A stretch of DNA of 64,000 bases from Talaromyces rugulosus (lineage: Eukaryota; Ascomycota; Eurotiomycetes; Eurotiales; Trichocomaceae): positions 2,480,001 through 2,544,000 of the forward strand of contig NC_049561.1 of NCBI RefSeq assembly GCF_013368755.1, in the 5' to 3' direction. Made by a program: the position numbers and the translations under genes. The notes beneath the pieces were generated by a model, which saw only the letters and a list, made by a program, of their open reading frames with translations, was not told the DNA's origin and searched no databases. Shown here piece by piece: positions 1-9,038 of the stretch (within the stretch, counting starts at the first letter, position 1; every line of letters starts with the position of its first letter).

Positions 1-381
1 CTTTTGCTACGTATTATCAATTCAACACAATCAATTAGTCCTTTATCGGCCCCCCCCAATAATCTCGGTTTCCCTAAGTGGCACACCGGAGCTCGTTGCA
101 GCGTCTGCTGGGCGGCGGGTCAGGGAAGCTCTTTTGACGCTGTTCCCAATCGAGCCATGGGCCAACAACATTTTCCCAAGCGCCCACGTCTCCTCCCCCT
201 CCCCATCACCACCACCTTTCTTCTTCTTCACCTTCACCCCTCGCGCATCCTCGTTGCTTCCTCATAAATCTCTTTCTCTCTCCCACTTTCGCTATCTTCT
301 GCGAGTGACAGCAGTCGTTAGTGTCCTGCCTCGTAAAAACAAGCCTTCTCATCGTCTTCCTTCCCCGCAGCAACTTCCAAG
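1..381 (+). promoter_or_regulatory. 5' flank and probable leader of the pyruvate kinase gene
   Basis: No gene is supported here. Pyrimidine-rich tracts lie at about 186-240 and 268-300 and lead towards the start codon at 382. CT-rich tracts of this kind are common just before the transcription start of strongly expressed fungal housekeeping genes. I see no clear TATA box. ORFs here begin at TTG or run through low-complexity CT sequence, so I do not call them. Confidence 0.5.
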
Positions 382-2377
382 ATGGCCGTTGCCAACTCCT
401 TCGACCACCTAACCAACCGGATGAAGCTGGAATGGTTCTCCCAGCTTCATACCGAGATGGTGCCGCACCGCAACTATCGTCGCACCTCGATCATTTGCAC
501 CATCGGTACGGTCGCATTGCCCTTTTCCCGCAGATCCTGAATGTTCCCCCCCGCTGACGGCTGGCTACCAGGTCCCAAGACAAACTCCGTTGAGAAGATC
601 AACATGCTCCGTAAAGGTATTTCTCCGTTCACCAATCGCATTGTGCCTTACTAACTGTCCCTGATAGCCGGTCTCAATGTTGTTCGCATGAACTTCTCCC
701 ACGGCTCGTACGAGGTTTGCTTTTCCCCCCATCGCAAGTCTCCACGTGGATCGACGATGAACTAACAATCATGGGCAGTACCACCAATCTGTCATTGACA
801 ACGCTAGAGCGGCCGAGAGCTCCCAGGCTGGCCGTCCAGTGGCTATTGCCCTTGACACCGTGAGTTGGTATCTTGTGTCGTCTGCCACTAAGCCCTCGCC
901 TCTAACAAAGCATCTCCGTTTCATAGAAAGGACCTGAAATCCGTACCGGAAACACTGTTGGCGACCAGGACATTCCTATCGCTGCTGGCCATGAATTCAA
1001 TGTGACCACCGATGACAAATATGCCACAGCCAGTGACAATGAGAACATGTATGTGCTTCATTCAGCCAGAAAAGGGTTGTTGCAGCTTCTTACTGCACCT
1101 ACCCTTTGGACGTTGAAACGAAAGAGGTTTTTGGTCGCTGACAAAATGGCTTTTGCAGGTATCTTGATTACAAGAACATCAGCAAGGTGATCTCTCCGGG
1201 CAAGCTCATCTATGTCGACGACGGTATTCTCTCTCTCGAAGTCCTCCGCGTCGTTGATGACAAGACCGTTCGCGTAAAATGCCTCAACAACGGTAACATC
1301 TCTTCCCGCAAGGGTGTCAACCTGCCTGGCACCGACGTCGATCTCCCCGCCCTCTCTGAGAAGGACAAGAACGATCTGCGTTTTGGTGTCAAAAACAAGG
1401 TCGATATGGTTTTCGCTTCGTTTATTCGCCGGGGTGAAGACATCAAAGAAATCCGAAAGATCCTCGGCGAAGAGGGTCGTGAAATTCAAATCATTGCCAA
1501 GATCGAGAACCAACAGGGTGTAAACAACTTCGATGAGATTCTCCAGGAAACCGATGGTATCATGGTTGCTCGTGGTGATCTTGGCATCGAAATCCCTGCC
1601 CCCAAGGTCTTCCTCGCCCAGAAGATGATGATCGCCAAGTGCAACTTGAAAGGCAAGCCTGTCATTTGTGCTACTCAGATGTTGGAGTCCATGACATACA
1701 ACCCTCGCCCCACCCGTGCTGAAGTGTCGGACGTTGCCAACGCCGTTCTTGACGGTGCTGACTGTGTCATGTTGTCTGGTGAGACTGCCAAGGGCAACTA
1801 CCCATCCGAGGCCGTTACCATGATGCACGACACCTGTTTGATCGCTGAGGTGTCGGTTCCACACTTCAGCATTTTCGACGAGCTCCGCACTCTTTGCCCG
1901 CGCCCTGCTGATACAGTTGAGGCAATTGCCATGTCTGCCGTCGGTGCTAGCTTGGAATTGAACGCTGGTGCCATTGTTGTGCTGACCACAAGGTATGTGA
2001 CGCCCTTTTTCCTTTTGCCCTATATCGTCAGCTGCTAATATATGAGTAGTGGTAAATCCGCGCGTCTCGTGGCCAAGTATCGTCCCGTCTGCCCCGTTAT
2101 CATGATCACTCGTAACGACACCGCATCCCGGTATTCTCACCTGTATCGGGGTGTCTATCCCTTCTATTTCCCCGAGACAAAGCCCGACTTCAATGTCAAG
2201 GTCTGGCAGGAGGACGTTGACCGACGTCTCAAGTGGGGTATCCACAATGGTATCAAACTCGGTATTATCAACAAGGGCGACAGCATTGTCTGTGTTCAGG
2301 GCTGGCGTGGTGGCATGGGTCACACCAACACTATCCGTGTGGTCCCTGCCGAAGATGACTTGGGTCTTGAGCAGTAA
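382..2377 (+). CDS. pkiA: pyruvate kinase
   Basis: Cytosolic glycolytic enzyme that transfers phosphate from phosphoenolpyruvate to ADP, giving pyruvate and ATP. Seven exons fit: 382-505, 572-616, 668-714, 779-859, 927-1048, 1159-1992 and 2050-2377. They sum to 526 residues, the length I know for Aspergillus PkiA. Family blocks seen are RRTSII near the N terminus, [24 protein letters not shown], the catalytic stretch [38 protein letters not shown], the [10 protein letters not shown] loop and the C-terminal [11 protein letters not shown]. Splice positions restore these blocks without gaps; the fifth intron (1049-1158) is the longest at 110 nt. The start has a purine at -3 (AAGATGG). The long antisense ORF over exon 6 is a shadow of biased codon use. 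I am very sure of the family and fairly sure of every exon edge. Confidence 0.96.
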
Positions 2378-3359
2378 ATTACTCTACTCCCATGTAGATC
2401 TAGACCAGAAAGTTCCGTGCGACCTCTTGTCGACACCGTTTAGGAGATGCAGTCGCCTCGGCTGTGCATCTCTTGCGGCCCGGGGTCTATCTGCGTAGGA
2501 TCCCCTCGGCACTTAAGGCAGACGGCATACTTTCTGCCCTGAGAGGTTCCTCGCCCCCTCCCCCCAAAAAAAGCAGAATAGCACTGCCTAGATCATTGCT
2601 TTTCATTGTTAGCAGACACCTGTTGATTTGCCATACATCTTTTTTTTTTCAGTTTTGGGCTTGTTTTGGAATAAACCGTTAGTCATTTCAATCTTGTATT
2701 CGAGAGCACGAGCATCATTATGCAATTTCACGTTTTCATGTTAGAATGGACCCCGTAGGCCGAAAACAATTTTTTTCTTGTCTCCAAAAGGATGAAAAGT
2801 AAGACTTTGTCATCATGTAGTTAGAGCATGTTGAACATGTGCGGTTGCATTAAAAAGCCTCTTTTCAGTTCATCAACTCAAATGAGTTTGATTATTTTCA
2901 AGATTAAATAATCTTGTAATTGAAAATAGAAATTACTGATCATGAGAAAGAAAAGGGAAAAAAAAATTTAAATGTAAATGAAATAAAATGAAATTTGAAA
3001 TAAAAACGGGCCTTTCTACTTTTTTATAGTGCTTATCCCGAGGTTGATAGTGCCTCGGGTCCATTTCCCCCGAAAATTGCCGATGATTACGGGCTTAAAC
3101 TTTTGCGAGCGTCTATCAATAATAATTAGAATCTAATAATATTTCTAGAACTATTTGACTGGTAAGGGTAGATTAGTGAATGGGCGCTATTACTTGTTTT
3201 CTTCTTCTTTTTATTTTAAATTCAAGTATAGATAAAATCAAACAAGTTTGAGATTGTAAGAAGAAAACTAGTTGATACTATTCAAATGTTCATAATACTA
3301 TATATATTATCATTGGCTTGATCTATTTAGAGGCTTTATCATCCTCCCCTATCGCGCTT
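2378..3359. other. 3' flank of pkiA and AT-rich spacer, no gene seen
   Basis: The first 300 bases or so are the likely pkiA 3' UTR, with a T-tract at about 2640 and an ATAAA-like signal near 2670. From about 2870 to 3310 the DNA is strongly AT-rich with no coding signal on either strand. Confidence 0.6.
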
Positions 3360-3710
3360 TCACAGGCTCTCTTCTCCCTTCACTACTCTCGCTCTGTCTG
3401 AGTCTCTCCAATCCGCGAAAAACTGTGCACCGGCCAACCTCATAATCTCACAATGAGCGCGCGTGTGGTGTCCCAGATCAGTCCGCAATCTAGCTATCTC
3501 CTCGAAACGCTCAAGGTTGGCTTTGGTGGTGGGCAGAACCCAGACGCCCTTGCCGTCCTCTGGCCAGCCGAAGAGCGTATTGTTCGCGCCATCATATTGA
3601 GACTCGTCTGGTGGTCCGTGTTTCTTGGTATAGTTGTTGACGATATCTTCTAGCTCGGCTTTTGTCTTGTTGCGGAGGTCGGGGGTGGCGGTGGTGGTAT
3701 TGTGGTTCAT
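3360..3710 (-). CDS. small conserved-looking fungal protein, function unknown
   Basis: The 116-residue ORF starts at the only suitable ATG (3708-3710, context TCAAGATGA); the open frame further upstream has no ATG. Residues 11-31 look helical and charged. A central GWPEDGKGVWVL stretch is followed by two predicted helices, the second with a CEIMRLAGAQFFADW motif. From memory this resembles a family of about 100-residue ascomycete proteins with a G.WVL core and a C-terminal CxxLxxLGAxFYAD segment, but I know no function for it. No signal peptide or membrane segment is seen. It stands alone between AT-rich spacers, converging with pkiA. It might be a relic, but the frame is intact and the composition is protein-like. 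Confidence 0.55.
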   Translation of the reverse strand: MNHNTTTATPDLRNKTKAELEDIVNNYTKKHGPPDESQYDGANNTLFGWPEDGKGVWVLPTTKANLERFEEIARLRTDLGHHTRAHCEIMRLAGAQFFADWRDSDRARVVKGEESL

Positions 3711-4800
3711 CTTGAGAAGGGTTGCAGCTGTAGTTATGTCTGTTCCCTTTAGACGTGAGGGTTTGTCTCGGGCAGGCTTTTGCAAAGAGAGCTTATCTAT
3801 GAAATTAGGCACAAAGCGAGGAATGAGTAATTGTCTTGTTTTTATTCAAGAACGCAAAATTGAAAGTAAACACTTAGTGAGCTTGGTTATAACACCTCGC
3901 AAGTAGTCCTGTTGCCTGCTGCTGCCTGTTCCGTTTTTAATTACCGAGTTGACTGCCAGACTAAAAAGAGAGCAACCAACCAGTTGATCGTTATTAGTAA
4001 GGGAGTGTTTAGTCTAATATAGTCTGACAACACTGGAAGAGGAGAGGGTTATGTGTCAACTGATAACATTGAAAGAAAATGGCAAAATTGAGAATGTATA
4101 TGTTCCTGTGGGTGCACTTCTTACACATGTGCATACAAGTAGTCTATTAACCAGCTGGTAAAATCATATTATTCAATTGTGTGTTCTAATTGAAGCTATT
4201 TAATACCAATACAGTAAAGGATCTCATGTATGTCCTGTATCTTATAATCTATATTAGTTCAATCTTTACCACCTAGCCTTTTTAATATATACAAATATTA
4301 TCTTCTTCTAAAATACTCTTGACGCTATTAAAGTCTAGCAATACGTCCTATTGTGACGTGCCTTTCCGAAGATGTTTGATTTCTACCTATGGGTGCGATT
4401 CTCTAAAACAACAAACATGGGGGAGGAATCTAATTAGAGTAATATATTAAATTAGATTTCTACTATTAGTATAGAATACTTAATAATATTAGTAAAAATA
4501 AAGATGCTTTTAATAGTAACTATAATTCTAATACTTAGTAGTCTTCTTTATAAAGATAAAAAGCAATCAGAATATAAAAATATTATATAAAAAGTAGACA
4601 AGAGTTAGATTTAATAATAAAACTATAATCTCCTAGGTAATTAAACTAATTACTAACCTTTAACAATCTTTATATACAGATCAGATTATATTTATCGCTT
4701 CATTAGTGGCTTAGCAACCCTCTGTGAGGCTAGTATAGCAAGGTACGGCATCCGGTGCGTCCCGAAGGTCTCACGGCCTCACAATATATTGATGGGCACT
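3711..4800. other. AT-rich gene-free spacer
   Basis: No coding signal. 4150-4700 is very AT-rich, with many TA steps and short runs such as TAATA and ATTAG, as seen in old, mutated fungal repeats. Only indirect composition supports that origin; I found no terminal repeats or transposase-like frame. Confidence 0.5.
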
Positions 4801-4803
4801 TGA

Positions 4804-4932
4804 AGTATAAGAGAAGGAGAGAAGGTGCTTAGGTGTGAGCATCCTGACATACTTGCCAGTATTAATAATCTTGGCCATATGCTCTCTAGTCAAGAGAAAT
4901 ATAACGAGGTGGAAGAACTTGAAAGGATTAAT
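4804..4932 (+). pseudogene. relic of a TPR (kinesin-light-chain-like) repeat protein
   Basis: One frame reads REGEKVLRCEHPDILASINN, then NLGHMLSSQEKYNEVEEL. This is very close to the TPR unit of fungal NB-ARC/TPR proteins, whose consensus runs EKVLG.EHPDTL.S..NLA..L..QGKYEEAE. About one repeat is left. A TGA at 4801-4803 closes the frame before it and the similarity stops after about 4930, although the frame stays open to 5106. No start codon, nucleotide-binding domain or further repeats are present, so this is a fragment. Such STAND proteins often take part in non-self recognition and turn over fast in fungal genomes. Confidence 0.6.
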
Positions 4933-5700
4933 ATCCAGACGCAGATACTAGGACTCATGCGTCTTGGGCTGTCTCCTAGTTTGTCTCTGTATAGTGTTCA
5001 AAGTCGCTCCTTGGTGGTTCTTCCGTCACGCCTGCCAGCATCATCCAGTACTTGGACAGATAGCGAGAAGCGCCGCTTGGGAGTGAGGAACCAAGTGTGC
5101 TGTTAGATGCGAGTGCAAGTCCGATTATCAGGACGAGAATCTTCCTGCTCTGTTGAAAGTGAGAAGCTAAATATGATGACGACTTTTCCACGTACCGTAC
5201 TCCAATTTGCAGCGCGTTCAGGGTCTTCATCAGAAAAGGCGACCAATCTCACATCCTCCATATCACCATTGACCAGCATGTGGACAGAGGCCATCGTGGT
5301 GATGTGTCGTGATGTTGTGTCGTGATTTGGAAGCCCGGTGAGGGCTTAGTAAAAAGGTACCGTGGGTGTTTAGAAGGCTGGTCGGACGTAGGGATCGGTA
5401 TTGTCAGGAGTGGGTCCCTGACAGACACAACTTTTTGTCAGTCAACAAGAGATAGGTGGATTTGGAGAAACAACGATCGTCAAGCAGAGATTTTCTCGCT
5501 GGAACTTTTTTCTCGTCCATGGCATATGGCATAATTTAATCTATCTTCTAGGTTCCTGGAAGTTGGGCAAATGGGAAATGGGCACAAAGTTGTTCGTTTT
5601 ACAGGAAGTACATCTATCTTTCTTTATACTGAGTTTGAAACGTCAGACTCACCAACATGGCCAGGTCTACCAACTTCGTTTGTACATGATAGGTCCTTAA

Positions 5701-6190
5701 GCTCTATTAATTTCGCTTTTGATTGAGCCGAAAATTTTCCTTGGCATGTTGATAATATCAACTGGGTTACGATTGCTCAGTATCATGATCTTCAATGAAT
5801 ATCATTTGCGAACAAAGGATGAACGTATCGACTGGAGAGCTCTTTTACTTTTTGTAAGCTTTGTTTCTTCTTTTTACTAGAGGTTATTACTGATATATAG
5901 AAACATAGCCGTCATATGAGTTTCTCATCGCTCTTGTAAATGTTGCGAGCTTCTACTGGTCATTGTTTAAATATGCCCAACATTTTGTGCAACATCACCC
6001 GAAACTCTTTGAAGACCACAAGGCCGTAGGTGTCGTGCTAAAATTAGACGAGATGAAACAAAAGAAACAAAAAAATGGTTACCTTGGTAGAAGTGTTACG
6101 GCCAGACGAGCTGAAGTACTTACCGGACATGAAAACGTTATTGAGCTACCTGCGTACTCTACGGAACACCACGGATATTATGAAGTATAA
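5701..6190 (+). pseudogene. C-terminal exons of an unrecognised multi-pass membrane protein, probably a remnant
   Basis: Two open stretches join in phase: 5701-5853 and 5909-6190, around a 55-nt candidate intron (gtaagc..atag). The product begins with a hydrophobic segment (LLISLLIEPKIFLGMLII), then a charged loop (NEYHLRTKDERIDW), a second hydrophobic segment (YEFLIALVNVASFYWSLF) and a polar tail ending ELPAYSTEHHGYYEV. An in-frame TAA stands at 5698-5700; the frame before it is open for about 270 nt with no clear start. I do not recognise the family. It could be the tail of a membrane-bound glycosyltransferase or transporter. With no convincing N-terminal half it is best seen as a truncated copy. 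Confidence 0.4.
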
Positions 6191-6745
6191 GCCTTTCTCT
6201 TTCTTTCAAACACATTTTATGTATCCCTAATATCAATTATAAAGATGTTTTACAATATTCAATCCTTTTTTTGTCAATTTTCCACCATGCATATACCTAA
6301 ATTTACAATTATTTCCACATTGTACCGACCCAGCTGTTATATAAGCAGCTATGCGGCCTGCGTCCTTATCATGACCGCCAGCCTCGATCCGATATACATG
6401 AAATAACCGTTTCCCAGTAATAAAAAAACGGTGAAGAAGGTCTAGTTGGTGTGGCTTTGCTAGAGCGCATCGCTGCTGCTTCAGCTGTTGCAGTGGCCAT
6501 GTATCAAGATCTCAGTGAAGGTTGTCTCTCGAATATCCCAGCTTTGTGCCAAAAGCAAAACGCCAAGCTTTCCACTCTCCGCTCAATCTTTAGCCCTGAT
6601 ATGTTTAACGTGCTTTTTCTGTTTGCTCCAAACGGTTATTGCTATCTGATTGCTTAACTACGAGATTTCTTTTTACGGTTGCTTATTCTATATTAAAATA
6701 TCAGAGGGGAGAGAGAAGAAGAAAAGATAAGGTGTGCCTTCAAAC
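6191..6745. other. spacer without a supported gene
   Basis: The frame at 6451-6657 (+) is open, but it has GTG rather than ATG at its head and no family resemblance. I see nothing else here. Confidence 0.5.
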
Positions 6746-7114
6746 CTATGATAATGCCAGGTTTTTCCAGGCGTTCGAATTAAAATTCGCCCGAGTTGGT
6801 ACCAGATGGGGTTTCAATGATATAGACCTGATGGCAGATCTGTAGCCATAAGAGAAAGGAGACATGATGGCTAAAGACGAAGTTTCTTCTACAAAAGAGT
6901 CATAAATCTGAAAACCAATTCCGTTGTCATTTTTGTCGATATTCACTCCGAATTGACGTTTGACCGAGCTGTAAATGGCTTCAAACTCAACCTGGTCTTT
7001 GATCGAGACCCAGTCCCATTCTTGTTTTTTCGAGGGCTCTGCGGACCGGACCTTGAAATCAATGCCGCCTGTAGAGAAGTTGAAGTTGCCGTAGTAATAT
7101 AATACATATAACAA
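6746..7114 (-). pseudogene. orphan ORF, probable gene fragment
   Basis: The 122-codon frame opens with TTG and has no in-frame ATG near its head, so it cannot be a complete gene as it stands. The translation has ordinary protein composition, with stretches such as TGGIDFKVRSAEPSKKQEWD and GVNIDKNDNGIGFQIYDSF, and does not look like a chance frame. I do not recognise the family. It may be an internal or terminal exon of a lost gene. The hairpin at 7185-7232 lies just upstream on this strand. Confidence 0.25.
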
Positions 7115-7184
7115 TGCTTTTTTCTAATCTGATAAGTTCATGCACAGTCTGGGATCGCCGGACGCCCCACCATCTGTCAGTTTC

Positions 7185-7232
7185 AAAATTTATGACACTC
7201 TTGGCGCAGTTTTCAAGAGTGTCATGAATTTT
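7185..7232. repeat. near-perfect inverted repeat, 19-bp arms
   Basis: The left arm (7185-7203, core TGACACTCTTG) and right arm (7214-7232, core CAAGAGTGTCA) pair over 18 of 19 positions, the exception giving G-U in RNA. The loop is 10 nt. It lies in gene-poor DNA between an orphan ORF and the mannanase pseudogene. It could be the core of a small foldback element or an extruding palindrome. Confidence 0.75.
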
Positions 7233-7569
7233 GCGGCCGACGGAGACGCTGCTAGCTAAGAATTTTCCATCGCAACATCTTGGTTTCCAGATATGTAGGT
7301 TTGTGTTACACGTCTGTAGGATTAAGATTAGTACACTTAAGCATTCACTTATTAATATGGTGAGTTTCTTCTCAATTTTGGTTTCCTCAAACTACATGCT
7401 CAATATATAAATGAAACATTGAAGTATTATCAGAATGAATCAAGGAACGTGGAAGCACCGGCAACAGAGGATCAAAGGACATTGAGAATCAGAAGAATAT
7501 GAATTGACAAGTTTTCAACTCTTCACCGGCTCTCACCAGATCCCGCAGATACTACTACAGGTTACGGAT

Positions 7570-9038
7570 TTAAGCTGCCCCATTGATGGCTGCAACATGG
7601 TTCGTAACGAGCGTAGTGTAGTCGCTGCTACCATAGTAGATGGCATATTTATCGTTAGGAGAGTTACCGGAACTCAGGGTATCACCCCACTGCCAGAAGG
7701 AATCGGCAGCAACGCTACCGATGGCAGTAGTTTGCCAGGGGGCCTCATTGGGTGGGTATCCGAACCGTACTCTTCGAAGAGGCATGGTTTCCCAGCGGCC
7801 TTGCAGGCTGTTCCGTGAGTAGTGACCCATGAAGAGCCCCATGAACCTTGTTCGCTCCCTGATTTGAATTGTTAGGACTTTATATGTCTAGGAGCAAAAA
7901 TGGGACAAAGGGGGAAAACTGACATTGGCTCGGGTACAAGTGGAAAGTTCCGAAATCAATGGTGGGAATTGTCAGAGTCTTTTCCCAGTCATTTTCTTCA
8001 TAGAACGTGTAGGGATAGGAGCCATCTGAACCTGTTGTAAGACCCATGCCCTCTACAATATGATTAGTTATGCAGTTTCATTTTATTCAGATATAGGTCA
8101 CTTACCGTCACCAATACACACCATGCGGTTAGGTTCAAGCGTCTTGATAAATTCACTCGTCGTCTTAGCCCAGTTGTAGATCACATCTGTGCTGCACCCA
8201 CGGCAGCGGGGTTCGTTGGCCAGCTCCCAGGCGAAGATGGCGGGAGATCCAATATAGCGACCAACAACAACCTTAATGTAATTCTGAAAAGCACTTTGTG
8301 CAGCAGTGTTTGTATACCATTCAGTCAGGTTGCCGCCGTGGCTGTTAACATATGTATTCATACCACCGTAATCATTCCAGTAGTTGACAAAAGGAATGAT
8401 TAGCTTGATGCCATGGGCTTCAGCAGACTTCACGACATAATCAAGACGCTGTAGCCCATTAAAGCCAGTGTTAATTGTTTGCTGACCGTTTTCAAGCTTT
8501 TGAAACCACACTTTGCTAGAGCCAGGATCAGAGTTAACGTCGTTAAAACCCCAAACCCGTAGAAATTTTAGGCCAGATGACTGTAAATGACCCATGACCA
8601 TTGTTGGTTAGGAAGGAAATCCAGTAAGAATTGGAGCCAGCAATATACCCCTCTTTGCCATCAACTACGAAGCTGGTACCTTTTGCATAGGGCAAAGATC
8701 CACCAGTTGAGCCACTGGTTGCCGAGGTAGAGGTCGTAGTCGACGAAGCCGATGTGGTTGTCGTCAGAGTGGTCGGGGCTGAACATGCTATCCCACGGTC
8801 AGCTGAATGGGCTTATAGACAAACATATACTAGATGGGGTTTCATAACCTGATGCCGCAGACGATGAGGAGCTTGCTGGTAGACACTGGCTATACCATGC
8901 GTTTTGATATTGGCATGACCAGCCAGTATTGCAGTCGGTTGAGCCGCTCTAGTTTTGGCCACCGCATTGACCGTAGTTTGCCGTCTGGGAAGCGGCCAAG
9001 CCGATCAAGGAAGAGGTGAAGAGAATTGAATGCTTCAT
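7570..9038 (-). pseudogene. broken GH5 endo-1,4-beta-mannanase with N-terminal CBM1
   Basis: An intact enzyme of this type is secreted and cuts beta-mannan. Read from ATG 9038: a signal peptide (MKHSILFTSSLIGLAAS), a CBM1 cellulose-binding module (YGQCGGQN..., CQYQNAWYSQCLP), an intron at about 8788-8848, a Ser/Thr linker, then a GH5 subfamily-7-like catalytic domain with [20 protein letters not shown], the acid/base motif WELANEPRC and the nucleophile motif FEEYG. Further introns lie near 8052-8104 and 7864-7931. Three lesions are visible. A TAG (8949-8951) replaces the Tyr after GGQN in the CBM1. A frameshift, probably a deletion of about 14 nt, follows the WISFLTNN segment near 8601. Another frameshift just after the nucleophile (about 7745-7765) moves the tail [14 protein letters not shown] to another frame. 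A TATA-like sequence remains about 85 bp upstream. Splicing cannot repair all three lesions. Confidence 0.85.

Noticed and set aside
1058..2323. 421-codon open frame on the minus strand
   Set aside because: It is wholly antisense to pyruvate kinase exons and results from strong codon bias there; the translation matches no family.
8599..8640. Possible intron at the mannanase frame break
   Set aside because: The frame change occurs without room for an intron and no donor/acceptor pair fits; the lost residues point to a short deletion.
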